38,609 nt of DNA from an uncultured Saprospiraceae bacterium (GTDB taxonomy: Bacteria; Bacteroidota; Bacteroidia; Chitinophagales; Saprospiraceae): positions 1 to 38,609 of the forward strand of contig CAKZSH010000009.1 in assembly GCA_937918905.1 (NCBI GenBank). The letters are read 5' to 3'. A program made the position numbers and the translations under genes. This document shows, one piece after another, positions 9,544 to 19,500 of this stretch (within the stretch, counting starts at the first letter, position 1; each line of letters opens with the position of its first letter). Under the pieces are notes generated by a model that worked only from the letters and a program-made list of their open reading frames with translations, did not search any database and was not told where the DNA came from.

Positions 9544-9708
9544 ATTCAGTATTAGCTGTACACGAGTCAAGGTTTGACTTGGAAAGTCAAGCCTTGACTT
9601 ATGCCGATGTTCTCATAAGTCAAAGCTTGTTTTCTGTTGATGTTCTCATAAGTCAAAGCCTGATTTTTTAAGTCAGACCTTGACTCGTGTACGGCCAATG
9701 CTGAATAG
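9544..9708. repeat. 165 bp inverted-repeat element with internal direct repeats
   Basis: Terminal arms of about 37 bp (9544-9580 and 9672-9708) pair with four mismatches, all transitions, around a shared GTACACGAGTCAAGGT core. The interior repeats the motif AAGTCAA several times and contains two direct copies of gatgttctcataagtcaaag (starting about 9606 and 9639). The right arm ends just before the spacer of the lipoprotein gene. No reading frame is present, so it resembles a non-autonomous (MITE-like) element. I see no obvious target duplication at its ends. Confidence 0.65.
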
Positions 9709-9732
9709 TTGCAAAAAAAAACAATCAATAAA

Positions 9733-10509
9733 ATGAAATTTCAAATCCTACTTTTGTTTTCTTTTTTCTTTTTGCTAAATACTTGTGGAGATACTGCTCC
9801 TAAAGAAGCAACTGCACCAACTATAGAAAAGAGTGTTCCTGATTTTTTTAAAACGGTATTGGATGCGCACGGTGGTTTAGATCAATGGAACAAAATGAAT
9901 ACTTTAAAATTTTCAGGAAGTCGTAGCGAACCACCTACGGATTATGTGGTAGATTTAAAAACTCGAAAAGAGACCATCGAAATTAAAGGAAAATACCAGA
10001 TGGGCAATAATGGGGATAAAGTGTGGGTAAGCCCTGCAAGAGATTCTTTTCCTGGAAAGTCGCCACGGTTTATGAAAAATTTAGTTTTTTATTTTGTAGC
10101 TGTTCCTTTTGTATTTGCTGATGATGGAGTGATTTTGGAAGAACTCGAAAATCGAACTGTCAATGAAAAAGAGTACGAAGTGATTAAAGCGACATTTGGC
10201 GATGGAGTAGGGGATGCACCTGAAGATCAATATCTCATGTACATCAATCCGAATACACATATAGTAGATTTTCTTACTTACTCGGTTACGTATTTTGATA
10301 AGACAAAGGCTACAAAATATAATGCATTAAAGTATGATTGGAAAAATGTAAATGGATTGTTATTTCCTGAAAAGTACATTGGCTACAAATGGGAAAATGA
10401 TCAATTGGGCGAGGTGCGATATGAATCCCCGTTTTCGAATGCGAGTTTTTCTGAGCAAAAAATGGATGCAAATACTTTTGAAATTCCAGAGGGTGCATAC
10501 GTGGAATAA
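9733..10509 (+). CDS. Putative lipoprotein (DUF6503-like)
   Basis: A 258-residue protein from ATG 9733. The frame is open to a TTG at 9709, but that would begin next to the palindromic element and spoil the signal sequence. MKFQILLLFSFFFLLNTC is a signal peptide ending in a relaxed lipobox with Cys18, so it is probably lipidated. The mature part contains FFKTVLDAHGGLDQWNKM and, further on, YLMYINPNTHIVDFLTYSV. That layout recalls Bacteroidota proteins annotated as DUF6503 or as outer-membrane-lipoprotein-sorting-like (LolA-fold) proteins, which have a beta-rich half-barrel. The specific function is unknown. It stands alone between two palindromes. Confidence 0.75.
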   Translation: MKFQILLLFSFFFLLNTCGDTAPKEATAPTIEKSVPDFFKTVLDAHGGLDQWNKMNTLKFSGSRSEPPTDYVVDLKTRKETIEIKGKYQMGNNGDKVWVSPARDSFPGKSPRFMKNLVFYFVAVPFVFADDGVILEELENRTVNEKEYEVIKATFGDGVGDAPEDQYLMYINPNTHIVDFLTYSVTYFDKTKATKYNALKYDWKNVNGLLFPEKYIGYKWENDQLGEVRYESPFSNASFSEQKMDANTFEIPEGAYVE

Positions 10510-10530
10510 TGAAATCAATCTATGAAATGT

Positions 10531-10622
10531 TTTTAGCCACAGATTTACGCTGATTTTTTATGATCTTTCTAAAACGCGTTTTTCGATAATCATAAAAAAT
10601 CAGCGTAAATCTGCGGCTAAAA
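10531..10622. repeat. Extragenic stem-loop, 34 bp arms
   Basis: The arms 10531-10564 and 10589-10622 are complementary with a single mismatch. They contain ttttagccacagatttacgc and its complement, separated by 24 bases with AAACGCG/CGATAAT-like ends. There is no T-tract beyond the arm. The arms resemble the half-units at 28-67, which suggests a dispersed family. It occupies the space between the lipoprotein and helicase genes. Confidence 0.75.
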
Positions 10623-10646
10623 AACTCACTAGTTAAAAAGGAAAAA

Positions 10647-11891
10647 ATGAAATTCGAAGATTACAATATCTCACCTGAAATCAAAAAGAACCTTTCAAAG
10701 CTTGGCTTTCGAAGACCTACTGATATTCAGTTTAAGGCGATTCCTTCGATATTGAAAGGGGAAGATGTTTTGGCAATTGCGCAAACTGGAACAGGTAAAA
10801 CTGCAGCCTTTGCCATCCCCGTCATCAATATGATTGATGCTAAAAAAAGAATCAAACGACCAGATGGAATCAAGTGTCTCGTGATGGTTCCTACGCATGA
10901 ATTGGCGATACAACTCACAGAAGTTTTTATTCAATTGAGCCGACATACGAAGGTGACTACCTTTGGAATTTTTGGAGGTGTCGATCAAGATCCTCAGATT
11001 GAAAAACTTAATAAGGGCGTGGATATTTTGATTGCTACGCCTGGGCGGATGTTTGATTTACGAAGTCAGGGACATCTTCGATTGGAACGGATTGAGGTAT
11101 TGGTTTTGGATGAGGCAGATCATATGTTGGACTTGGGTTTTATCAAAGACATTCGAGACTTGATGAAACATTTACCTAAAAAAAGACAGACGTTATTTTT
11201 CTCTGCAACGATTAATCATAAGATAAAAAAACTCGCGTACTCCCTTGTGGACAAACCTGTGCGTATTCAAATTTCGCCTAAAAACCCTGTTGCAAAAAAT
11301 GTCAATCATAAAGTCGTTTTTGTTTCGATGGATGATAAACGTTTTTTCCTAGAACGGATTTATGGAGAGAATGAAGGGAAGAAAATTTTAGTTTTTGTTC
11401 GTACCAAAGTTCGAGCAGAGCGGGTGAGTAAAGCAATGGGCAGAGTCAATATTGATAGCCTTACGATTCATGGTGACAAAGATCAAAAGAGTCGAAATAA
11501 AGTGATGAATCAATTTAAAACAGGGGAAGTGAAAATGTTGATTGCTACGGATGTGAGTGCAAGAGGGATTGATATTCCTGATGTGGATATTGTGATTAAT
11601 TATGATTTGCCAGAACAAGCTGAAAATTATGTACACCGTGTCGGTCGTACTGGGCGTGGGAAAAATAGAGGAGATGCGTATTCTTTTTCAAGTAAGGAAG
11701 AGGAGGAATTGTTAGTGGATATTCAAAATTTTTTAGGGGAGAAAATTGAGGTGTTGGATATTGGAAAGGAGGCGTATCGAGAGACGATTGATTTTTCGAG
11801 TGATGTGTCAGGGGATATTAAATCTTTGATGAAGGAGATTGAGGCGCACGAGGAAGCGGGACGGAAGAAAAATAAAAAGAAGAAACGGTAG
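10647..11891 (+). CDS. DEAD-box ATP-dependent RNA helicase (RhlE-like)
   Basis: A 414-residue superfamily 2 helicase. It has the Q motif (F21...Q28), motif I AQTGTGKT (45-52), PTHELA (82-87), TPGR (131-134), DEAD (155-158), SAT (186-188), ARGIDIPDVD, and HRVGRTGR (330-337). The C-terminus is a short basic tail (AGRKKNKKKKR), probably for RNA contact. It unwinds short RNA duplexes, with roles in ribosome assembly or RNA decay. The length and compact C-terminus fit RhlE-type proteins better than CsdA or DbpA. ATG 10647 follows an A/G-rich stretch (aaaaggaaaaa). It is convergent with the membrane-protein gene 21 bp downstream. Confidence 0.95.
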   Translation: MKFEDYNISPEIKKNLSKLGFRRPTDIQFKAIPSILKGEDVLAIAQTGTGKTAAFAIPVINMIDAKKRIKRPDGIKCLVMVPTHELAIQLTEVFIQLSRHTKVTTFGIFGGVDQDPQIEKLNKGVDILIATPGRMFDLRSQGHLRLERIEVLVLDEADHMLDLGFIKDIRDLMKHLPKKRQTLFFSATINHKIKKLAYSLVDKPVRIQISPKNPVAKNVNHKVVFVSMDDKRFFLERIYGENEGKKILVFVRTKVRAERVSKAMGRVNIDSLTIHGDKDQKSRNKVMNQFKTGEVKMLIATDVSARGIDIPDVDIVINYDLPEQAENYVHRVGRTGRGKNRGDAYSFSSKEEEELLVDIQNFLGEKIEVLDIGKEAYRETIDFSSDVSGDIKSLMKEIEAHEEAGRKKNKKKKR

Positions 11892-11912
11892 GTAAAAAGA
11901 GCTGGTTGAATT

Positions 11913-12347
11913 TTATGTTTTTAGAAAAAAATAAGAAACCCATCCCACTTTTACACTCCATAAAATTGTTCGAATCCAATTGGTATCCACTAATTTTTTT
12001 ATCACATCTAAATTTTTCCCACCTTCTAATTGCGTATGCAATGGAACTGAAATAAAAAAGGTACTTGCCCAAATCAGTAAAACCAAAACCAAGGGAACGA
12101 CCCAAATCCAACTCCAATTGGTTTGATAATTTTGCCAAAAGACTAAACCTAATTCCAGTAGCATCAATGGCATCACCACCAAAGTAATGGATCGAGTATG
12201 ATGTAAATGAAATACCGAAAATTGATCTTCATCAACAAATCGAAAACTAGGATAGTGTGATAATTGGATGGTCCAAATGAGTCCAAAGAGTGCCCATGAA
12301 GTTGCTAAGTGTGCTAACCATTCTGTATTGGAAATGGAATTTATCAT
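11913..12347 (-). CDS. Small four-helix membrane protein of unknown function
   Basis: A 144-residue protein with about four hydrophobic segments (residues about 11-30, 53-72, 80-100 and 125-142). Conserved-looking polar residues occur in the first loop (HYPSFRFVDEDQFSVFHLHH). The arrangement recalls small DUF1772-like integral membrane proteins, but I cannot assign a family with confidence. It is the only gene between the helicase (convergent) and the REP/RAYT island. ATG 12347 has no obvious ribosome binding site. Confidence 0.75.
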   Translation of the reverse strand: MINSISNTEWLAHLATSWALFGLIWTIQLSHYPSFRFVDEDQFSVFHLHHTRSITLVVMPLMLLELGLVFWQNYQTNWSWIWVVPLVLVLLIWASTFFISVPLHTQLEGGKNLDVIKKLVDTNWIRTILWSVKVGWVSYFFLKT

Positions 12348-12362
12348 ATTGTGATTTTATAT

Positions 12363-12433
12363 GTAACCGCCAAATTCATTTGGCAGGTTGTTCTAATTTT
12401 TCATACAATCAGGTAAATGAATTTGACGGTTAC
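12363..12433. repeat. REP pair on the 3' side of the RAYT gene
   Basis: Two copies of the local REP face each other: 12363-12392 (gtaaccgccaaattcatttg...) and the inverted, slightly diverged copy 12405-12433, separated by 12 bases. Each REP contains the near-perfect palindrome GCCAAAT-TC-ATTTGGC with an asymmetric bulge that gives it direction. The second copy supplies the last codons of the detached RAYT C-terminus. Confidence 0.85.
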
Positions 12434-12508
12434 TGGGTTTTTTACAAAAGTATGTGGGTGTTCATCCCAATCATTTACTAGATTAGCTTTTAAAGGATTA
12501 TTTAAAAT
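12401..12508 (-). pseudogene. Detached C-terminal part of the RAYT gene
   Basis: Read on the minus strand, this encodes 35 residues beginning ILNNPLKANLVNDWDEHP, then a stop at 12401-12403. The signature (R)YILNNPxKAxLVxxW is the normal C-terminus of REP-associated tyrosine transposases, and here it is missing from the adjacent gene. Joining it to the upstream part across the 12510-12667 element restores one frame, with ...NVIRY followed by ILNNP, giving a 230-residue protein. The final ten codons lie in the REP copy at 12405-12433. Confidence 0.85.
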
Positions 12509-12509
12509 A

Positions 12510-12667
12510 AGTAATTGTTCAAATTTATTCATAAGTTATTTTGGCTTCTTTTTTTATCCTTCGTCGTTAAAAAGCCTCGCCGAACCGTAGGGTTCGCCTA
12601 CGTTTTTTGCCTAGAAGGTTAAAAAAATAACCTCAAAATAACTTATGAATAAATGTGAGCAATTACT
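12510..12667. mobile_element. 158 bp MITE-like element inserted in the RAYT gene
   Basis: Terminal inverted repeats of about 34 bp (agtaattgttcaaatttatt... at 12510 and its complement ending at 12667) differ at two positions. The element is flanked by TA on both sides (12508-12509 and 12668-12669). Removing it plus one TA exactly restores the RAYT reading frame through RYILNNP. The interior has a second hairpin (gtagggttcgcctac) and no coding capacity. A TA duplication is typical of IS630/Tc1-mariner-type transposition, so this would be a non-autonomous derivative. Insertion with no duplication is formally also possible. Confidence 0.85.
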
Positions 12668-13253
12668 TATATCGAATAACATTAGAAAATTCATTTTGGT
12701 TTCGAATATAATGGTCATAACTTTCTCTTTGCCAAAATTGTCCTTTGTTCTTCAAATATAGATTGGCAAATCTTGCAGTTGAGCCTTTTATCCGTTTCAT
12801 GATTTTATCCAAAGGTTGAAAATTAATTGACTCCCATGTTGTGAAGTTTTGTGCGGAAGGAATTTGAATAGCGGTATCTATCAAAATATGCACATGATTG
12901 GGCATGATGGAATAGGCTATTAATTCATACAAGTCATTATCTAAAAGGTGTATTTGTGTTTTTACGATTTCTGCAATTGCGGGTTGTTTTAAATATGTGG
13001 GACCATTGTTACATTTATCCAATAAATCATCATATTCAGCAAAGAATCGTTTTCTTTCATCATAGATTGAATCTTTAATATTTTCCTTTTGATTAGTTTG
13101 AATAAGTTCAATACGTTGTTCGTATCGTTCTTTTAATTCTAAAATTTTTATTCTCGGAATGGAATCTTTTAAGCGAAAGGTAACAAAAAAAGTTGCTCCA
13201 ATGGGTTGGATATGAGGAAGGTTCCTTTTATAAAACGTTTTAATGTTTTCCAT
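12663..13253 (-). CDS. REP-associated tyrosine transposase (RAYT), C-terminally truncated
   Basis: A 196-residue Y1/HUH transposase of the IS200-like RAYT group. The HUH motif is in SIMPNHVHILID (His120, His122). The catalytic tyrosine is Tyr179 in RESYDHYIRN, and FFVTFRLKD near the N-terminus is the first beta-strand. RAYTs nick and mobilise the REP palindromes that flank them. Here REP pairs lie on both sides (12363-12433 and 13300-13370), so the set is coherent. The protein stops at VIRYK because a 158 bp element entered the gene; the normal tail lies at 12401-12508. Start ATG 13253 gives the conserved N-terminus; the longer frame to 13316 only translates REP sequence. The catalytic residues remain, but activity is doubtful. 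Confidence 0.88.
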   Translation of the reverse strand: MENIKTFYKRNLPHIQPIGATFFVTFRLKDSIPRIKILELKERYEQRIELIQTNQKENIKDSIYDERKRFFAEYDDLLDKCNNGPTYLKQPAIAEIVKTQIHLLDNDLYELIAYSIMPNHVHILIDTAIQIPSAQNFTTWESINFQPLDKIMKRIKGSTARFANLYLKNKGQFWQRESYDHYIRNQNEFSNVIRYK

Positions 13254-13299
13254 GATGTTTGAGAGATAGTATGTTTGTTTAAATGTAGCGACTTTTACC

Positions 13300-13370
13300 G
13301 TAACCGCCAAATTCATTTGGCTGGTTGTTTAAAAATTTGTGACAACCTGCCAAATGAATTTGGCGGTTAC
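13300..13370. repeat. REP pair on the 5' side of the RAYT gene
   Basis: Inverted copies of the REP at 13300-13329 and 13342-13370, separated by 12 bases, mirror the pair at 12363-12433. The second copy is extended upstream by tttgtgacaacctgcc, shared with the copy at 13422. Together the pairs form BIME-like units around the transposase gene. Confidence 0.9.
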
Positions 13371-13421
13371 AAGAATGTGGTGGGAATTAATTTGCGGTTT
13401 TTTTTTATGAAAAAATTTGTG

Positions 13422-13450
13422 ACAACCTGCCAAATGAATTTGGCGGTGAC
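13422..13450. repeat. Single REP copy
   Basis: Same sequence as the REP at 13342-13370 except ggtgac for ggttac at the end. The preceding aaaaatttgtg is also shared, so these two copies duplicated with flanking DNA. It lies between the RAYT region and the terminator of the giant gene. Confidence 0.85.
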
Positions 13451-13484
13451 AAAAAAAAGGTGGTGAAAATTAATTCACCACCTT
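13449..13484 (-). terminator. Terminator of the 2422-residue protein gene
   Basis: A perfect 11 bp stem aaggtggtgaa/ttcaccacctt (13457-13467 and 13474-13484) with a 6-base loop. Reading leftward on the minus strand it is followed by eight T's (13449-13456 area). It lies 60 bp past the stop at 13544, with a REP copy in between. Confidence 0.8.
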
Positions 13485-13508
13485 AATATTTTATATAAAA
13501 AATTTAGA

Positions 13509-13537
13509 ACAACCTGCCAAATGAATTTGGCGGTTAC
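13509..13537. repeat. Single REP copy between the giant gene and its terminator
   Basis: An exact match to the REP consensus (acaacctgccaaatgaattt...ggcggttac). It begins 7 bp beyond the stop codon of the giant gene, inside its 3' untranslated region, so its hairpin would be present in the transcript. Confidence 0.88.
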
Positions 13538-13543
13538 TTTGTT

Positions 13544-16500
13544 CTAGAATTTTTGTAAAACTATTCGCTTCGCTAAAACAGAATCATTTACCATAACTTT
13601 AACTACATACACTCCATTTACAAATTGTTCTAAGTTGAACTCTAATTGATTTGTAGAAATGTTTTGTTGAGGAGAAGTTACGATTTCTTTTCCTGTGATG
13701 TCGTAGATTCGAACTTGTACAGCACTCATTTGAGGTAACTCCAATTGAATGAAGATTGTTCCTGTAGTTGGATTTGGAAGTAACTTGATATAATTCTCCA
13801 ATGTCAAATCAATATTGTTTACTGGAGATTCAATTGTAATTACATCAGATACCACTTCACATCCATTTTCATCAGTAACTGTTAGTAAGTATTCACCTGC
13901 ATCAGCGCCTGTCAAATCTTCATCGGTAGAAACGATGACACCATTCAATTCCCATGCGTAAGTGTAATTTCCTACACCACCTTCAATTGTTACTTCTGCG
14001 CCACCATCCATTGAAGTAGGAGTCGAAGTATTAGTAACATTATCAAGTGTCCAAACTAATTGTGCAGGTTCCGTCAATGTGATTTCAGGACTTGCAATTA
14101 TACAACCATTTGCATCTGTAACTTCTACTGTATAAGTATCAGCTTCTAATCCAGTAGCTGTTGCGTTGGTTTGTCCATTACTCCAAGCGTAAGTGTAACC
14201 AGAAGTTCCACCTCCAACGATTGCAGTTATAGTACCATTTACAGCTCCAAAACATGGAGGATCATTAGCTTCAAAATCAAAAGTTAAAGATTCAGGTTCG
14301 CCAAGCGTAGAAGTTGTTTCAAACTCACAGCCATTAGCATCAGTTACCATTAAAGTGTAAGTACCTGCTACTAAGTTAGTTGCAGTTTCAGTTGTTTGTC
14401 CATCATTCCATAAGTAAGTATATCCTGCTGTTCCACCTCCGATTACGTTAGTCAACGAACCGTTAGCTTCGCCATTACAATTTGGCATAACTGCACTTTC
14501 GCTTTCAAGTGCTAATGTATTTTCAACAGTAACAAAGAAAGAACAGAATGCTTCGTTGCCTGAATCATCAGTAACTCTGTAAGTTACTTCTGTCATTCCT
14601 ACAGGGAAAACTGCACCACTTGATAATCCGTTGATTAATTCAACATTAGCGACGCCGCAATTATCGGCAGTAGAAGGCATAATATAAGGTACACCATTAC
14701 AGTTGTTAGAAACGATATTATCAACACATCCAATTGTAGGAGCAATATCATCAGTTACGGTAACCATAGCAGTTGCCATACTTGCATTTCCAGCACCATC
14801 AATAATGGTAAGGGTAACTTCATTTGTTCCAATGTGAGCACAATCAAAAGTAGATTGACTGATTTCCATAGAAGCGATTCCACAATTATCAGTACTTCCG
14901 TTATCTACCATATTAGGAGAAATAATTGCTACACCTGAAGCATTCAAACTAATTGCAACATCTTGTGATGATGCAGTTGGGAATTCAGAATCGTTAGCCG
15001 TTACAATTGCTTCGATTGTAGTAGAACAGAAATTTTCATCTGTTACTGTTGCAGTATAAGTACCTGCTCCGATATTTTCAACTGTTGAAGTAGTTGCACC
15101 TGTTGACCATTGGTAAGTTAGATTTCCAATTCCACCTAGTGCTTCAACTGTTGCAGAACCTGTCAAGTCATTTGCACACGAAACATTTACAACATTTGTA
15201 ATTGTAGTGTTAATTGCTGGCGGTTGCTCAATCGTAACTGTTTGAATACTTGGACAATTGGCATCGTCAGTAATGGTTACGGTATAGGTTCCAGTTCCAA
15301 GACCCATAATTGTACCTGTTGTTTCGCCAGTATTCCACTCAAATGTAGGATTAGAACCTACCGTTAAGAAAGCAGTAGCTTGACCGTCATCTGCACCGTT
15401 ACAACTGATATTTAAAGAATTAACATCAGATGAAATACTACAAATATATTCTGTAACAGTAACAGTTTGTTCTGTCATACAACCATTCTCATCTGTAATT
15501 TCAACGGTATAAACACCTGGAGCCAAATCACTTTGAGATGCTTCCGTTGAACCATTACTCCATAGATAAGTGTAAGTTCCGTTTCCTCCAGTAGGAGTTG
15601 CGGTAACAGTACCATTATTTCCTTGGAAAGAAGATTCATCCGTTGAAGCAGCATTCGCAACTAGTGCGTTAGGTTCGTCAATTGTTACACTAATCGTAGC
15701 AGAACATTGATCAGAATCCGTTACGATAACTTCGTAAGTTCCAGCAGCAACATTATTAAGTGATGCTTCTGTAACACCATTTGACCATTGGTAATTATAA
15801 GTACCTGTTCCGCCTGAAACAGCAACACTTGCTCCACCATTGATTTCACCGAAGCAATTGATTGAAGTTACATTTCCTAATTCTACACTTAATTCAGGAG
15901 TTTGAGTTACGGTAATTTCAGAGATTGCAGTACATCCATTTGAAGTATTAGTTACCAATAAACTATACTCACCTGCTGCAATTACAGTAGGATTTAAAGT
16001 TGTACCACCTTCTGCGATTGCTCCATTAGTTGTAGTCCATTCGTAAGAGAATTCACTACCTGTGGATGAAGCTCCTCCATCTAAAATTAATGAAGTTGTA
16101 TTACAATTCAATATACCAGAAATACCTGCATTTGCAACTGGAATGTCTGCTAAAGCAATTACTTCTACACTTGCAGAACTAAAACATCCATTGTCTCCAT
16201 TCAATACATTGAAAGTATAAACTCCTGCGGTACTCACTTCCGTTGATATATCTGTACTTAAAATAGCACCATTGACATCTTGCCATTGGTAAGAAAATTG
16301 AGCACCTGTTGATGATCCGAATCCATCTAATACTGTTGAAGTATTCGTACAATCTAAAGCATTTAAAGAAGCTGCTTCAGCTTGTGGTGCTTCCGTATTT
16401 TCGTCAATGATAATATTCGAAGTAGTTGCACATCCATTGTCATTATTAGTAACCATCAAGTTATATTCTCCAGGATTAGAAACATCTACGGTGATACCTG

Positions 16501-19500
16501 TACCAAGAGATGCACCATTGCTATCTGACCATTGGTAACTAATATTTGAACCAGTTGAAGAACTAGATGCATTTAAAACTGCTGTAGTAGTAGCACAAGT
16601 TAATGTAGAAGTATTAGAAGTAACTGCTGCATTAGGAGCTTCTATATTTAAAGCCACTTCAACATTATTAGAAGCTTCACAACCTGTTTCAGTATTGGTA
16701 ATAATCAAACTATAAATTCCAGGATCGGAAACATCTACAGTTGCACCAGTTCCTATATTTGCACCAGTTCCATCTTGCCATTGGTAAGCAAAATTAGCAC
16801 CAGCAGAAGAAGCACTTGCATCAAGAGTTACAAATGAATTGTTACAGTCTAGTTGTGCTGCATTTCCAAGAGTAACTGTTGGTTCTGTTGTATCTTCAAT
16901 TACTACTACATTTGAAGTCGCTGCACATCCATTGTCATTATCTGTTACTACAAAACTATAAGTTCCAGCAATTGACACATTGATGTTAGGTGAGTTGCCT
17001 AGTGAAACTCCGTTAGGATCTATCCATTCGAAGGAAACACCTCCTGTATTAGAAGAACCAGTTAAGTTTACATTATTATTATTACAAGTTAAAAAACCAT
17101 CTGCTTCTGCATTTACAGAAGGTAAGGATGCTTCAACGACTACTGTTTCCAATGCAGAAGCAGTACAACCATTATCAGAATCCGTAACAACTAATGTATA
17201 ATCACCTCCTGCCGAAACAGTAATAATTGCTCCTGTTCCAACTGGATTTCCACTAGCATCTAACCATTCGTAGGAGAAATTAGTACCTGAAGAAGATGCT
17301 GTACCATCCAAGTCTACACTAGTATTTACACAATCAAGACTTCCTGCAGGTGCGATACTTGCCGAAGGTGCAGTTGTATTTGATGCAACAGAAACAGGAG
17401 TTGAAGCAGTACAACCATTATTGGTATCTGTAACTACTAAACTATATTCACCTGCATTTGATACGTCAACAGTTGCTCCATTTCCAATACTTGCACCAGT
17501 AACATCAAACCATTCGTAAGTTCCAGTTGAAGAACCGTTGCTGTTCAAAGTAACTGTCCCTACATTACAATCTAAGATTCCACCACTATTTGCATTTGCC
17601 GTAGGCTCTGCAATATTCTCAGTAACAGAAACAGTCGAAGTACTTTCGCAACCATTAGTTGTATTCGTTATGATTAAGTTATAATCACCCGTTGTAGAAA
17701 CACTAACTGTAACTCCTGTACCGATACTATTACCATTATTATCTACCCAATTGTAATTAAATTCCGTACCTGAAGAAGAACCACTTCCATCCAAAGTTAC
17801 AGATGTATTGGTACAATCTAATTGTCCAGCATTTCCAGCATTGGAAGTAGGTGCTGCATAATTTTCATCAACAATTGCATCTTCAGATGAAGAACAACCA
17901 TTACCTGTATCTGTTACTACTAAGCTATATGTTCCAGAAGTAGATACACTTACTTGTGCAGTAGTTCCTACTGAATTTCCATTAGAATCAAACCATTCGA
18001 AGGAAACATTTCCACTTGGAGAAGATCCACTTCCTGCTAAAGTTACATTGGTATTGTTGCAATCTAATGTTGCGCCTGATCCTGCATTAACAACAGGTGG
18101 TACAGCTTCTACATTTACAGTTTCAGTATTTGAATCAGTACATCCGTTGTCAAGATCAGTTACAACCAATGAATAATCACCGCCTGCATTTACACTAATA
18201 TTAGTGCCCATTCCAATAGAACTTCCATTGGAATCAAACCATTCGTAAGCGTAATTACCTCCACTAGAAGAACCACTACCATCTAAATTAACCGTTCCGT
18301 TTGTACAAGTGATACTTGCAGGAGGAGCGATATTTGCCGTAGGCGCATTTGTATTTGCAACTACATTTACAGTAGTAACAGCAGTACATCCATTGTTATT
18401 ATCTGTAACCACAAGATCATAATCTCCAGCATTCGTAACATCTACAGTTGCTCCATTTCCAATGTTAGTTCCATTGGAATCAAACCACGAATAAGCACCA
18501 TTTGAAGAACCACTACTGTTTAAGGTAACAGAAGTTGAATTACAATTTAATGCTCCACTACTTCCTGCATTTGCCGTAGGCGCAGTATTATTTATAGTTA
18601 CAGTTACGCTTGAAGTCGCATCACAACCATTATCATTATTAGTTACTACTAAGGAATAATTTCCTGCATTGTTAACATCAACTGTTACATTATTTGAAAT
18701 AGAATTATTGCTATTGTCAAACCATTGGTAACTTAAATTACTTCCTCCACTTGAACCTGAACCATCCAAAGTAACAGAAGTTGTTGAACAACTTAATTCT
18801 GCACCATTACCCGCATTGGCATTTGGAGGAGTATTATCAATAGTTACTTGAGTTTCAGATTCTGAAGTACAATTATTAGAACTATTTGTTACTACTAATG
18901 TATAAGTACCTGAAGCATCTACAGTTGGAGTAAGCGAAGTTGAACCTCCAGTAATATTTCCAGTAGTCGTTGTCCATTGGTAACTAAAAACAGCTCCCGA
19001 AGAAGACGCTGTACCATCTAAAGTAATTACATTAGCATTACAATCAATTAATCCATTAGGGCCTGCACTAGCAGTAGGTGCAGTTGTATTTCCAAGAACT
19101 ACAACATCATCAGTTTCAGAACATCCTGTTGTGTTGTCAGTTACGATAAGTGTATAAGAACCTGTTGCATTTACAAGAGGGTTGGGAGTAGTTTCACCTC
19201 CAACAATATTTCCATTAGTCGTTGTCCATAAATAGGAAATACTACCACTTGAAGAAGATCCAGAACCATTTAAAGTGACTTGATTATTGGCACAATCAAT
19301 ACTTTGGCTTGGCCCTGCATTTGCATTTGGTAAAACATAATTTCCAACTACATCTACATTATCAGAAGAAGAACATCCCGTTAACTGATCAGTTACTGTT
19401 AAAGTATATGTTCCAGCTGCATCTACAGTAGGTGTCATGGTAGTTCCTCCCGAAACTATATTACCATTTACGGTAGTCCAGTTATAAACGATAAAACCAC

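Noticed and set aside
11388-11636. Minus-strand frame opposite the helicase
   Set aside because: It is a shadow of the DEAD-box helicase motifs, with no start context or family resemblance.
13254-13316. Longer start of the RAYT protein at 13316
   Set aside because: The extra codons translate the REP copy (MNLAVTV...), while the conserved N-terminus begins at ATG 13253.
13300-13537. REP cluster as a CRISPR array
   Set aside because: The repeats occur in both orientations, with 12-base or irregular spacers and internal palindromes next to a RAYT. There are no cas genes.
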